Assembly (NCBI GenBank): GCA_022702485.1
Contig: JAJIYY010000004.1
Coordinates: 1,550,001 to 1,614,000, forward strand
Reading direction: 5' to 3'
Length of the DNA stretch: 64,000 bases
From: Simplicillium sp. C3G150-2
Taxonomy: Eukaryota > Ascomycota > Sordariomycetes > Hypocreales > Cordycipitaceae
The notes under the pieces were generated by a model that worked only from the letters and a program-made list of their open reading frames with translations, was not told where the DNA came from and did no database searches. The position numbers were made by a program, and so were the translations under genes. Shown here in pieces: positions 1-12,773 of the stretch. The number at the start of each line of letters is the position of its first letter. Positions within the stretch are counted from its first letter, which is position 1.

Positions 1-2870
1 TCGCCGACCTCAGTGAAGACGTGTAAAGTGTGGTAAAGGGAGAGGGAGAAGGCCTAAGAGGGGAGGGACTCTTGGGCTGTCGATATTAAGAGCTGAAAAT
101 TTGCTGGGTGACGCAAAGACGACGAAAGAAAAGAATCTGGCGAAATCCAACGAAAAGAAGGGGTAAAAAGATCCGTTGGCTTTGGCGTTACTCTATTCTC
201 GGGGTGGTGGGAGTCGACGCGAGAAGGGGTATGTATGCGCTACTGTAAGAGACTTGCTGCAGAGGGTACAGGCACTGGCGGGATTGGCGGAAGAGTCAGG
301 GACAAGCGTGGTGGAATTGGCCAAGAATGAAAAAAAGGAGGGGACTGTGAGGGTACAGTGGCACGCTACGAGTGAATCAAGCACTATCTTGCAGCAGCCT
401 GCAGTAACTTAATTAGCAGACTAGCCTGTAAAACGCCTAGCTTGGCTTGGGCGGAAAATGAGCTTCCAAGCAGGAGAGAGAGAGAGAGAAGAAAAAAAGG
501 AGGGGCCGGGAGCTGTATGCTCTGCAGCGTGGCATGGTACGCGGATACGTAGCAGCATCACAAAGGTCTTGGCATGACTTGAGCGGATGGGGCTGGCAAC
601 TTTTAGGGGCCACTAGGGGTGTACGAGGGTGGACTTGCGGCGTTTTAGCGGTGTCAATTGCCTGAGAAGGCTTGACCCTAGGGGGGCACAAATTCAGTGG
701 AGGGGTACCAGTGCCAATCACTCCTAGTTGCGGGTTAGAGCGCTGACAGACAGATGACGGTTTACGAGGGAGGAATTTACAGGGCCACCACTAAGGACGA
801 GTGCGATCATTTGGGGGTGTATTCATTTTTTTTTCGCGTCAATTTTGGAGTTAAAGTGCAATAATGAATCATAGAAAAAGACAATAGATACTACATCACG
901 GAACTAACAGCTGAGGTGAGGGCAGTTCTGCCAAGAGAAAAGAGAAGAGAAAAAAAAAAAAAATACAATAAAATGCGCTCGTCAGTAGGCGCGGCAGGGG
1001 TGTCCGTTCCCACTGGTGCCGTTTTGGTGGTCAGCAGCGAAAATGGAGTCGTGTTATTGCTTGGCGCCACCGCAGACTCCTGCTCTTAGTGGTCAGCAGG
1101 CGAAGAGAGTACCGTAAAAAGGAAATTAAAGTAAAAATCCCCGGCACTGGAGCTGGACGCTACTGTCGTTCACGGTCGTTAAGGTTTTATTTTTCACTCT
1201 TATTTCCATTTCTTATTGATGTATATTAGCCGACGCCAGCGTGCATGTAATTATGCATGTTTTGGTTGGGGCAATTTCGCTCGTCTGTTGTCTACCGTGG
1301 GGTGTGATTTGCGCTGCAAGTCGTCTTAAGCCTTCTGCCGCTCAGAGCAGACACCAATCGTGTTCGAGATGTGATTCAGATGCTGTGGAATGCACATTGC
1401 ACGCATGGTCTATCCGTTCCTGAATCAGTCGCTTCAACGCACTCGGGCAAGATTCAATGGGCCAAAGTAGCAGCAGCCAAGACCGTCAAATTTGACGATT
1501 CCGGCTTTGTTTCTACCTCGTCTCAATTACCCCAATGCCTCCTAGGTACGGATTAATGTGGTAGTTAGTCAATCAATAACCTAATTACTGCCCAAAAGTA
1601 ATCATGTACAGTACTTCTCTTGCAGTATACGCTTTCAAGCTTAAACGCTTGCCGATCACCATCATGTCAGCCTTACTTGGGCCACTTGCCAGGGATAGTC
1701 CTAACGTCCTACTCCAACTAAATACGAAAAAGCAGATAAGCATCCATTCTTACCATAAACAGAAATAGCAACATGATACTGAATGAACCCTCACTTCAAT
1801 CGCTGGAAATTGGACCGTCAGCATTGGCCTAGGTAAATCTTCTCCGCACGACCCAAACTACTGCAGAGCGGCGGAAGATAGTAGCGTCGACTAGAAAACA
1901 CTGCCCAGTTCGATTCGTCAAACGGAGTTCAATTGCAAAAGTCCTCGTCAACAGGAAATTGAACAACATCCGTCCCGCCGTCGGATGCGCCGGGGTTGTG
2001 GTGGTTTTGCCAAGATCTGCTTTCTGTGGAGAATGTTTTAAATAGCTTCTATCGTCTTGTCCCTACGCAAGGATACCGGTACACGACCAAGAAAATAAAC
2101 ACTTGTCACACAGTTATTCCTTGGCTTGAAGCCTAATATCCACTAGCAGCCCAACCATTCATTCATCCCGTGCGAGGAGGTGCTTTGGTACTGTTTCAAT
2201 CGAGATCCCTCGCGCTCCTTCACCATAACTACCAATTACGCCAGAGCACCTCTTCCACATCTGAACTGCTCTCTGCCGCCTTTTCAATTTTCCTTCAAGC
2301 GAATCATGTCATCGAGCTTGTTCAATTGTCCACACCGTAATACGGGCGCCCAGAAAGACCTAATTCCGGCAATCCCGCCCAATCCCATCCACCTATTTCC
2401 GTCTTCTCCATTATGCCAAGAGTTGCTCCTCCAGCCTTGTCTTATACCCAGTCTTGCTAGTCCACTCCCTTTGATTCTTCTCGGGTTTGCTCCCGGACTC
2501 TCATGACTGGTATTATACGGTACACAGTCTGACAGTCTCTTTCGCCCGGCTTGTTCCCCTTGTTTCCACAAATAAATAAGCCTGAACCAGATCAAACCCA
2601 CGGAGGTACCAAATCCTGCGGCGAAGGGGCCCGCGCCGGGCTAACTTGCATGCCACCTTAGAGCACAGTAATAAATAGCACACGTATGTACCAGGGCAAA
2701 CCTTGGCAGGCGGGCAAACACGACAATCCAGCGATGTGCTTAGTTTCTGTCGATGATGTAGCAGTGTTAGCAGTAGTTCCAAAGTATCCGTGTGTGTCCA
2801 TGCATCCTCCTGCCTGCACCATTCGCAACCGCTCCGTTTCCTTGTAATATACTCGTTTGAAGATGACAAA
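1..2870. other. Intergenic: likely promoter side of a leftward gene plus 5' flank of the glycosyltransferase
   Basis: I see no supportable gene here; the open frames are short, overlap each other on both strands and carry no recognisable motif. The first kilobase is purine-rich on the + strand, so it is C/T-rich on the - strand. That is the usual look of a fungal promoter or leader for a gene transcribed leftwards off the window edge (inference). A GA dinucleotide run lies at about 473-489 and a poly-A run at about 947-961. One GTACAGTAC motif is at 1605-1613. Confidence 0.4.
473..489. repeat. GA dinucleotide microsatellite
   Basis: A run of about eight GA units in purine-rich intergenic DNA. 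It is a simple-sequence repeat with no evident coding role. Confidence 0.6.
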
Positions 2871-4431
2871 ATGATCTTCTCGTACTCAAGATTAAGAAAT
2901 ATCGCGCTGGCCGCTCTTCTCACTTGGCTACTCCTTCTCCTTGTCAGTCATCGAGATAGACTTGATCCGGTAATACACAGCTAAGCCAACGCTTTCCTTC
3001 CAATAGCTGGGACTCACCACCAAATAGGCCTACTTTGGATCACGAACGCGTAAAAACAAACCTACATCTTCGAAGAAACCTACAACTGCTCGTCCCTCAC
3101 ACTCAAACCTACACTATCTTATTCCTGCGAGCGAGTCCAACCTCCATCTCTGCATCAACCTCGCTTCCTCCATCCTCAACCGCTACCCATCTCCAATACT
3201 TCTCGGCCTCAACACATCCAATCCCGATTTTGATCTAGCCAGGTCACATTCAGCGAAATTAGACACTATAAAGCGCTATCTCGACGCTCTGCCCTCAGCC
3301 GAAGACGACGACCTCGTTCTCATTGTTGACGGATATGATATCACACTCCAACTACCCGCCGAAATCCTTATTCAGCGCTACTTCACTCTCGCCGCTGAAG
3401 CAGATGCTCGTCTAGCTAAAGACTTTTCTCTCACCGTTGAGCAAGCCCATAGGCAGGGTCTTCGCAATACCATCTTCTGGGGTCCCGACAAAGCATGCTT
3501 CCCCGGTGACGACAAGGCGGCACGGTGTTGGGCTGTGCCGCCTTCCACCCTACCACCAAAGGCCTTTGGTCCCAAGTCTAACAACGGCGAAATGTACTAT
3601 CAGGATCCTAAATGGCTCAACTCAGGCACGGTGATTGGGCCCGTCGCAGACTTGCGCATATACATCGACGCCACTCTTCGCGAACGCAATGAAATATACG
3701 ATCCGGACTACCAGTTCAACTACTCCGACCAGCTTTATTTCGCCAACGTCTGGGCACGACAAGAATACTTTCGAGCCAAAGAATCCGGTAAACCACCATC
3801 AGGGCCCGTGACTCGCAAGATTCCCCAACAAAAGCCCGACGAAGCCACCGAGTACCACGTTGCCATCGACTACGAATCTGCCCTGTTCCAAACCAAAGCC
3901 GGTTACGAGCCCTTTTTCGGTAAACAGCAGTTCAGTGGTCCTGGATTTACTTCCCTGATGGATGTGGATATGTTCGAGAAAGGCACGGACTTTGTCCCTT
4001 ATCCCATAGACATGCCTGCAAATGTATACTCTGCTCTGATGAGACTGTATAGGTCCATCCCTCACCTACACCATGGCGTGAAGCCCAGGGACTGGATTCG
4101 TACATTAAATCTCGGCGTTAACTATGTCACGAAGCACATCTTCGTTATCTGGCACTGTACAGCGCACAAAGGGCCTGTACACGAGGAATACCCCGAATGG
4201 TGGTTCTATCCATACGCCAAGTCATTACAGAAGGCTGCAGTGAAAGCTGCCAGAGCCCATGAGCCAATCGCTCCATCGAAAATTGACGGTCGACTGTGGT
4301 CTGCAAAGACAATATACCCCGATCGCAAGTCTGACCTTGGCGGCGCCTGGTCTGATGAAGGTCAATTTTATGAGTGGCAACATCTCTGCAAGGACCACGA
4401 ACATATGCTGTTCAGAGGTGAAACGGGATGA
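2871..4431 (+). CDS. Type II membrane glycosyltransferase-like protein (ESAG3/PLOD-like fungal family)
   Basis: The protein is about 500 aa in two exons (2871-2969, 3028-4431) with a phase-0 intron (GTAATA...AAATAG). Residues 10-26 form a hydrophobic signal anchor (LALLTWLLLLLV-like) after a short basic N-terminus, so the body should face the Golgi/ER lumen. The motif LIVDGYDITLQL near residue 125 looks like the metal-binding D-x-D of a GT-A fold. An ILLGLNTSN-type strand precedes it and a YFANVW/SDQLYF region follows, which fits the procollagen-glycosyltransferase-like fungal family whose relatives include trypanosome ESAG3-like proteins (family memory, not a search). Donor and acceptor sugars are unknown. 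It is convergent with the copper ATPase, leaving a gap of about 190 bp. The ATG was chosen because it starts the anchor. A three-codon upstream ORF ends by overlapping this ATG. Confidence 0.75.
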
Positions 4432-4621
4432 ACCATGGTATTGCCGGGGTGTATTATGAGGCGTTCAATGAGCTTTCCAGCTTATAGTTCGTGATATTTA
4501 AATGTATTGAAAATCATCATCTTCATGCTATATGCAGGATATCCCTTCGTAGTCTAAAAAAAAATCAATCAACAATAAATGATCCAATATCGCCAAAACA
4601 CGCTATGCAGCTGCATGCTTC
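4432..4621. other. Short convergent intergenic spacer
   Basis: The 3' ends of the glycosyltransferase-like gene and the copper ATPase face each other here across about 190 bp. An A-run at about 4557-4563 and AT-rich stretches could serve as polyadenylation signals for either strand. No gene is present. Confidence 0.5.
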
Positions 4622-7600
4622 TTATGCGTCTATGTTCTGCAAGGGGACATATCCTTCGTCTCCCTTACCCCTTTGTCTCGACACCATCTCCTTGAACCAA
4701 CCAGTGATCCCACGTCCACTAGCCCATTTCAGTCCACCAGTCCTCTCTGCTGCAACTTCTTCCATCCAACGGGGTCTCTTCCACAGCTTCAACAAGAGAC
4801 TGCTCATCACGACACTGACGCTGCTGCATGCCATCGCGAAGCCAGCCATCATAGGGTGCAGATGCAGTCCAATGGGCAAGAAGAAGCCCATGGCAATTGG
4901 CAGTCCAATAACGTTATACATGCAGGCCCATGCAAGATTAAGCTTGATTCTCAAGAAGATGCTTCGTGTCAAGCTCAGGGCTGCGGGGATGAGCATCAAG
5001 TCGGTCGGTCTCATCAACACTACATCAGCTGCCTCCATTGCCACATCTGTGCCGCTCGACATTGCAACACCAACATCGGCGGTGGCCAGTGCTGGCGAGT
5101 CGTTAATCCCGTCGCCAACCATGGCCACAACTTCTCCTTGTGATTGGATCTGTCGAATAATGGTTTGTTTCTGGTCGGGACTGACCCCAGCGTAAACGTT
5201 CTCTGGTGGAATGCCCACTGCCGCAGCCACAGCAAGTGCAGTAGTTCGCTGGTCTCCAGTGACGATGGCTGTCTTGATCTTCATTCGGTGTAGCACAGAA
5301 ATAGTCGCAGCAGCACCGTCCTTGATTGTATCTGACAGACACATATAGCCGGTATATTCACCATCGATGGCGACGAAGATGTTCGTTGTTCCAGCACTCG
5401 ATGAGCGGAGCTTGGTCTTAGAAGCGACATCGAGTCGCTCTGAAGCTTCAACCGCTTCACTAGGAACTTCCACACCATTCTCTTCCAAGTGTTTGACGTT
5501 ACCAGCCAGCACCCGATACTTGGTTCGCTCAGCAGCAGACTCCGGCTCAACGACAGCATTGACTCCCTTGCCTACAACAATCTGGAAATCAGACACTACT
5601 CCCGGAATAGTGCCTTCGGGATTGAGACCCAGTTCGTCCTTCGCATTGAGCAAGATCGCTTTTCCGACAGGGTGTTCACTTCCCATCTCTGCCAATCCAA
5701 CAATAGACCACCATAGGTTTGTTCTCCAGTTGTCCTTCTCCCACAATGACGACAAACTCATTCTCGACACGCTCATCTTTCCATGAGTGATGGTACCAGT
5801 CTTATCTAGCACAACTTGGGTCACCTTCGTTGTTCGTTCCAGAGCAGCTCCGCCTTTGATCAAGATGCCGTTTTCGGCACCAACGCCAGTACCAACCATG
5901 ACAGCTGTTGGGGTCGCAAGACCAAGAGCGCATGGACAAGCAAAGACAATGACTGAGATACACAGCTTCACACAGACCATAATCTTGCCGCCACTAGCGT
6001 CTTGCAGGAAGATCTTGGGTGGGTTGGGTAGGATATGGCTGAGGACCATCCATGTTACAAATGTCATTAGTCCGAGACTCAGAATTGCAGGCACAAAAAA
6101 GCTGGCAAGTGTATCGGCAACCTGCTGGATTGGCGCACGTGTCGTCTGGGCCTCTTGAACAAGCTTGACAATTTGGCTCAGTTGGGTGTCTCGTCCCGCA
6201 CGTGTCACTCGGAAGTCAACTCGGCCATTTCCATTGACAGTGCCGCCAATGACATTACTGCCTAGGCGCTTCTGTACTGGCATGGCCTCGCCAGTCACCA
6301 TGCTCTCGTCGACATACGTTTCTCCGCGAATGAGGGTTCCATCGGCAGGAATCTTGTCACCGGGTCGAAGAATGACGATATCACCGACTTGCAATAACTC
6401 CGTGGCAATGACTTTCTCCTCATAAGTCGAGCCAGTCGAGGAGGCTGCTTGGGCTTCTTTAGATGCTGGCGTATCACTGGACTTTGCCCATGACTCCGTT
6501 GCCTTCTCAACAGCAATAGGATCAGAGTAGATTGTGGCCATGGATGGAGCCAACGACATAAGTCGAGAGAGAGCCTTTGATGTTTGACCTTTGGCACGGT
6601 TTTCAAGCCAACGACCCAAAGTGATGAAGGTGATAAGCATGGTGCTAGTATCGAAGATGGTACTAGGACGTGTGTGAGGAGGCATAAGAATGGAAACGAG
6701 CATAGCAAAAACGCTGAAAAAGAAAGCGCATGAGGTACCCAGTATGACTAAAACATCCATGGTAGGCGAGCCATGCTTGATGGACTTGTATGCAGAAACA
6801 TAGAATCTCTTTCCGATACCAAATTGAATAGGCACTGTCAGCGCCAAACAGATGACGTCTCCCAAGTACAAGCCAGGAATTAGTCTTAGAGCGCCAAAAT
6901 CGATACTCTGAAGACTCATGGGAAGGATCATGTTAATGATGAACACAGGAATGGCAAACGACAAAGACGTCCTGAATGCAGTTCTCCATTCGGTAATCTC
7001 TCGTGTCTTTGCAAGAGACTCTAGTTGGGCATTGTTGTCCTGACTGTCTGCCACTAGAGCGTTCAGACCTTCAGCCTCGACAGCCTCGACAATGGCACGC
7101 AGGCCAATGACACCAGACTGGTGTACAACCGAGAGTCTGTCGGTGGAGAGGCTGAGACTTGCGGATATGACGCCAGGTAACGTCGTAAGTTTCTCTTCCA
7201 GTGCCTTTGCGACTGTAGCATCTGGATTTCCATATATTTTGAATTGCGCGGTGGATGTTGAAGCGCCAACATCAGCGCTTTCGAATTGCGTCGATAACAC
7301 AGTAGCGTCGAAACCTCTGTCCTCTATCGTCTCTGCAATCTGATCTGCCGTGATCTTGGTGGTATCGTGTGTGATCACAGCTCTTTCGGCCAAAAGACTG
7401 ATGTTGAACTTTAAGACGCCGTCAACGCCCGAAAAGCCTCCTTCAACAGCACCAGTGCAGGCTCCGCAAGTCATGCCTTCGATGGCAACAGTCGTTGTTG
7501 CGATGGTGCTGCTGGTTTCAACTGCTTTGCCATCTGTTTGAGACTTCTTTGTATCTATGACTTCAGCGCCAAAGCCGCGGTCTTCGATGATCTCGGCGAT

Positions 7601-8180
7601 CTGCTCGGCAGGGAGAAGGTCGGTATCGTGTTCGATAACTGCTCGTTCTGACAGTAAAGAAATGCTGAAAGACTTGACTCCAGGAACATCTTTGAAGCCG
7701 CCTTCAACAGCAGAAGTACAAGCGCCGCAAGTCATGCCCTCAATAGCCACAGTCGTCGTCGCAAACGTCTCGTTCTGGTAATTGAAGACATCTTGGGAGA
7801 ATCGGGTAACGAGAGGGCTTGGGAGGTCGGTTGCGAGAACTTCGGCGTCGAAACCGCGGTCTTCGATGATTTCCTGGACCTCCTCGGCGGTAATGGTTTG
7901 AGGGTCGTGCATTACGACGGCTCTCTCCATGACGAGACTGACAGAAACGTTGCCTACGCCGGAAACTTCTTTGAAGCCAGATTCGACGGCAGACGTGCAT
8001 GCACCGCATCTGTTAAGTACTCGTTAGCTTTGTGTTCAACGATAATATAGGCAACAAATCAACTCACGTCATTCCGCTGACTCGCAGCGTTGTCGTCGCC
8101 ATATGCTGCCCTTTGGCTGTGGCCAAGCCGTTGCCCAGCGTGTCATCCCTCCGGGGGATTTCAATGCGAGAAGGCGCCAT
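4622..8180 (-). CDS. CCC2: Copper-transporting P1B-type ATPase (Ccc2/ATP7-like)
   Basis: The protein is about 1166 aa in two exons (8180-8068, 8009-4622); the intron splits the first metal-binding motif GMTCGAC and splicing restores it. Three heavy-metal-associated domains carry GMTCGAC (Cys pairs near residues 38, 131 and 218). A fourth, similar module at about 270-340 lacks the CxxC. Then come membrane helices, the actuator motif TGEA (about 609), the ion-pathway CPC (CPCALGLATP, about 728), the phosphorylation site DKTGT (about 771), SEHPVGK and the hinge GDGIND (about 1003). These are all hallmarks of Cu(I)-pumping P1B ATPases. In yeast the orthologue loads copper in the late Golgi for multicopper oxidases such as Fet3, with Atx1 as donor. 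The length is typical for filamentous fungi. The ATG at 8180 opens the first metal-binding domain and is the best start. Confidence 0.93.
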
Positions 8181-10121
8181 GATGTGATAATCTCCGTCAA
8201 GGAGTCTTTATAGCAATAATATTGTTATCGTTCTTCGTGCCGCTGGTGGTTGGGAACGGAAGACGGGACAATGTCGGCCGGGACAGGTTGTCGTCGTGGT
8301 TTAACGGCGCATGTCGCAACAATGACTTGGTAACGGGGCTGGAAAAAGGAAGAACGATCAGTCACTGCCGCTCGGAGGCGCAGTTGCTCGATAAATGCCT
8401 CCAGAAGTAAGCACAAATGGCGAAATCAGGCTGTCCAAAATCCTACAGCGCGCGGGGGCGTCGTTTCGAAAGAAGCCAAAGCCTCAAGAACGAAAGGTGG
8501 TCTGAAGGATGGGGAGGGTAAGATGGGGAGGGTCTTGGTGAGCGGCACTGCCACAGCAAGCTAGCAGAGGCGGTCGGCAGGTAGTTTGGTGCTGTAGATT
8601 GTTACTCGGTAGGTCCCCGTTTGGCGGGAGGGGGGCTCAGGTCGGGTCAGTCGGACGTCGCTCCAGTAATCCTTGGCGCCCGCTAGAGTCTGAAGGGGAA
8701 GGTTGCAATTATTAAAAGGATGAGCGCCGACGAGAGAAGCCTAGTTGCAAGTGGCAGTTAAGAATAGTGTGCTTTTTGAGGCGAATCTTAATCCAGCCGT
8801 TATTTAAAAGAAAACGCTTTTTGAGTTTTTGAACAAGTAATAGTCGGCGATGAGCAAGTTTAAACGAGGGGGGGAGAGAGAGGCAAAAAAGAGGCTGCTG
8901 ACTGGTTCGGAATTCCGGATAGTGGCCGGGCTAGCAGGATGATGAATGCTAATACCTCTTCGAGACAACTCCGAAAACTTGACAAAGAAATAAGAGAGCC
9001 GGCTATTGCCACTTTATAGCACAGATACTGGAGGTTTTAATCACGGCGATGCCACAAAACACACCACAGCAAAACGTAACACGATGTGACAGCCTGTACC
9101 AAAACGCTCTCTGGCCTATCTGTGGCTGATGACATTGACTAGGGGTCATTGCGAATATCCGCTAACCCTTCCTACTTGGATCTTCAGCCTCAGCGTCTGC
9201 CGTCCATCGATTCAAACCTTGATGAAACTTAAATTGTGTTTTGTTTTCTCCCCTGCCAGTCACCCATATTTTACCCTCAGTCCCCTTTCCTGATTTGTCC
9301 TGGTCGCCAGTGCGCTCGGGCTGATGGAGGCGCTCTGTATCGAGGCCGTTTCAAAGCACGTCAGAATGGACTCGAGCCATTGGTGGTTTCAAATCGTGCC
9401 ATTCAGCCATCATCTCTCGGCATCGCTGGGCCAGGGGACTGTGCCATGTTGATAGGCCCAAGGTGCTGCTGTGAAGTGCAAACTCCAACAATTCTTAATT
9501 TTTCCCATGTATCCATTATCCAATTTATCCGAAATTATCGTTCAATTGTTGTCTCGAAGAATGAAGGCTTATTCACCTTCCCCATACTCTTCACAACTTT
9601 CTAGGGTTCATTAGACATCTCTCCTACGCAGCGTGTTCAGTACCGCACAGAACATGTGTGCTTCCACCCAAGGACTTTTAACCCGACGTGACATTTCAAT
9701 TGGCTATTCCGTAGAATAAAAAGATACACAAACCATATACTTTGGTTTTAAATTCATTAAAACACTTCCTCGAAATTCGCCTATTTTTGATCATTTGTTT
9801 CTCCTAAATCCAGTGTCATGCAGCTTCTTCCATTCTCCAAACTCGCAACAGCTCCCAGAGATCCAAAGAGACCCCACCAATCACCAACCAGACCCCGCGT
9901 CAAGCCAGGCTGCCGCTGTCGCCTAAACTGCACGGAGCCTGGCTCAAGCTCCAACCACAGCTCTCCACCAAACACTCTCTTCGACGTACCTGTTGTTTCG
10001 ACCAAGACTCCAATAGCAAGCCTCTTTGCAACAGACTGAAGCGATCTGCTGATTCATCCCCCCAACCTCTGCATCCGTTCACATCTCTCAGCCTCTGACG
10101 TGCCCTTCTGGCATCCTCGTC
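8181..10121. other. Divergent promoter region between the copper ATPase and CSN7
   Basis: No gene is supported in about 1.9 kb. The DNA next to 8180 should hold the ATPase promoter, and the pyrimidine-rich stretch from about 9240 onwards should hold the CSN7 promoter and leader. A CCAAT box is readable at 9877-9881 on the + strand. An open frame of 122 codons at 9236-9604 has a biased, motif-free composition and probably is not translated. Confidence 0.4.
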
Positions 10122-11016
10122 ATGGAGCAAACAAAGGCGTTAAACGCCCTTGAGGTGAGACCCCAAACCATCCACCCTATCGAAACACGAATCACTTACG
10201 ATGTATTAGCCCTACCTCGCTCTATCAAAGTCTGCCACCTCGCCCCGTGCTGCCGCCGACCTGGTCGTTCGAGCCACCTCCGATCCCAACACATTCGTCT
10301 TCGCAGAGCTGTTGCAGACGCCACACATCCAAGCGCTGGAGTCCTCGAGCGACCTCTCCTCACATTTCACATTGCTCCAGATCTTCTCGTACGGTACCTA
10401 CGAGACCTACAAGTCCACACCGAACCTCCCTCAACTCTCAGACGCCCAGACCCTCAAGTTGCGTCAACTTACCCTGCTTTCATTGGCGAGCGACAGATCA
10501 AAACTTTCATACAGCGCACTGCAAAATGCTTTGGGACTATCTTCGACACGGGAAATTGAAACGCTCATTATTACGGCCATATATGCCGGCCTCCTAGATG
10601 CCACATTGGACCCTGCCCGTCAAGCCGTCCAGGTCACCAGCGTCGCGCCACTGCGAGATCTCTCACCAGGATCTGTACCTCACATGATTGCGGCTTTGGA
10701 CAACTGGTCCGACCGCTGTACGAGCACTCTCTCCGACTTGGAAGCACATGTTAGAAATATTAGAGCCAATGCCGCAGCGAGGACGAAGGAGAAGAGACTT
10801 GCAGCGGAAAAACTCAAGGCTCAGATGTCTGACCTATCAGAAGACAAGCGAGGGGATGGTCCAGGTGCAGGGCGTGATGTGCTAGCCAGAAGGGGCTTGA
10901 ATAAGCGATCAATGCCTGAGGCGGGAAAGGCGCAGCACTCTACTGATGCCATGGATGTTGAGAGTGTCATCGATACACTCACTGCTGAGAAGAGAGCAAG
11001 TAAGAGGAAGATGTAA
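10122..11016 (+). CDS. CSN7: COP9 signalosome subunit 7 (PCI domain)
   Basis: The protein is about 279 aa in two exons (10122-10154, 10210-11016). The 55-nt phase-0 intron has a GTGAGA donor and a TTAG acceptor. The N-terminus after splicing reads ALEPYLALSKSATSPRAAAD, the typical CSN7 opening, followed by a PCI domain (about residues 45-185; FAELLQTPHIQAL, LSLASDRSKLSYSALQNALG). A lysine-rich helical tail (RTKEKRLAAEKLKAQM) and a disordered C-terminus close it. CSN7 is a scaffold subunit of the COP9 signalosome, which removes NEDD8 from cullin-RING ligases; in Aspergillus the complex controls development and secondary metabolism. The acceptor at 10230 would also keep frame, but the one used restores the conserved start. 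It is convergent with the RGS gene. Confidence 0.9.
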
Positions 11017-11575
11017 AGGAATATCGTCATTGTTTGCAATGCAGACAACACACACAACTAACGATAATGGGCTGTTCTCACGATACGAATGTACTGCATA
11101 GATAGATACTTTTAAAATTCTCAAGCTCTTTCGACTACCTCTCTGTTCATCCATTACCACAAATGCTCTGATAAATGGATGGTTGGGTCTGGTAACAAAA
11201 ACGCAGCGCCAACCGAAAATCAAAACGCATTCCAAAAACGTCTCTTAGACCATTGTAAAAGTACAGTTCGTCTTGTAGTACACACAAAATAAATGTCAGG
11301 AAAGAAGCAAACGTAGCAAACTAGTATGACGGCGGCGATCGTACCGCAACAGAACGGCAAAAGACACGAGAAAAAAAAAGGAAAATAACGAGAATTTTCG
11401 GTCGCTTTCAACTGGTATCCTGACCAAACCAATGTATGAGACAAATAAGAGAATGTGAAAACAAAAGAGTAATAAGAGCGAGGGTCATAAAGTCGTCAAA
11501 TGTGTTCCAGCAACGGCCTTCGAATTGAACCTTTCCTGGCCATTCAATCACGCATAACCAGAGTTTTCGGGTGAT
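11017..11575. other. Convergent 3' intergenic region
   Basis: This stretch lies between the stop codons of CSN7 (+) and the RGS protein (-). It is moderately AT-rich with A-runs near 11370 and holds no recognisable gene; it should contain both 3' UTRs. Confidence 0.4.
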
Positions 11576-12773
11576 CTATAGTCTCTTGCCAGGTACGAGA
11601 ATGAATAAGACGCATAGTGCTGCATCAACGAGAACGGTGACACCTAGGACCATGAGGGCTCGTTTGGCCAGCAGCGAGCGGACGTACGGCTCTCTGATTC
11701 TAGAAAAGTTGAAGGGCGTGTATTCGCTGAAGCCTACGAGGGCCATAATGGGATCGAGGGAGTATTGATATGATGCTAGGAAGTAGACACCGACGGTGAA
11801 TGGTAGAATAAGCTGCACGACAAGTTAGCTGACTATCGACAAATGGATACAAACAGAATGAACATACCCAGCATCTAGTGGAACGGGATTTATCGAGGAA
11901 GATGAGAATAAAGGCTGCCCAGAATGCAGCAAACATAGCAACAAGACCAATGATCAAGCGCATGATAAGTGTGGGTGGGATAAGGTTACCCAAAGCCTTC
12001 ATTCTGAGAAAGCCGGGGAAGGCATCTCGCTCCATAGCTTGGAATACATAATCCTTTGCTACGTCGAATACCTCTGGATCGTCGCGGCCGTACTCTTCAA
12101 TCGCGGTTGTAACATCCTGTGTGATAGAACCTGGCAGTGTTATTTCTCGTTCTGCACCAGGAAGAAGAAACGTGTAGAGAATCTTCTCTGCGGATGCTCG
12201 GATGTCTTGACGGTTGACCGTGTGTGCGGGTGAGTTGGAGTCGGTGGCATCTCGATCCGTACTGAACTGGGGGCTAGGTCGTACAGACGAGGAGCCATTG
12301 TGAGGGGATTCTTGTGCTTCTTCTCGTAGGAAAGCGGACATTTGGGCATCCTGGTCTCGCTCTTTTTCGGTAGCGTACATTGAAGGTCCAGCGACGCGCG
12401 GCTCCAAGTCGCCCAAGTTTTCGAGAATAGTTGACGATCGTTTTGAGCCGGTTCTTTCAATATCAGGCGTCGCCACAAGGACAGATCTTCGCAGTTCTCG
12501 TACATAGTGTCGGCAAAGAGACATGTGCTGGGCAACATCCAACCTGCGATAGACATTAGTATTTGATGAATTTGACGTCCGGCGCTGCCGCACTCACCAG
12601 AAATCCAGATAATCAACGGATCGTTGTTGATCTCGCATGTAAATATAGAAAGAAAACAGGTCAACCGGGGGCAGTGTGCGGCGACTAAGCACCTCAAACA
12701 GCGTCGGCAGCCTGTTTCGAGACAGATCTGGCTGCGGCGACGGAGTCGTCATTTGCTGATTGTTGTCCATCAT
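11576..12773 (-). CDS. RGS-domain membrane protein, Rax1-like
   Basis: The protein is about 362 aa in three exons (12773-12598, 12543-11868, 11812-11576) with two introns of 54-55 nt. The first junction gives DYLDFWLDVAQHM, which is the start of an RGS fold (LPTLFEVLSRRTLPPVDLF before it). The domain continues to about residue 245 (YVFQAMERDAFPGFLRM). Three hydrophobic helices then fill about residues 249-275, 285-305 and 335-357. An RGS-type N-terminal domain plus three C-terminal membrane helices is the layout of yeast Rax1, a bud-site landmark partner, and of its filamentous-fungus homologues that affect growth and conidiation. Canonical GAP activity on G-alpha is not assured in this subfamily. 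I chose the MMDNNQQ start; the frame stays open upstream to 12995, so a longer form is possible. It shares a promoter with L31. Confidence 0.8.

Noticed and set aside
2513..2923. 136-codon open frame on the - strand
   Set aside because: Antisense to the 5' end of the glycosyltransferase gene and without recognisable motifs.
9236..9604. 122-codon open frame upstream of CSN7
   Set aside because: No family resemblance, no intron logic, and it lies in a pyrimidine-rich promoter region.
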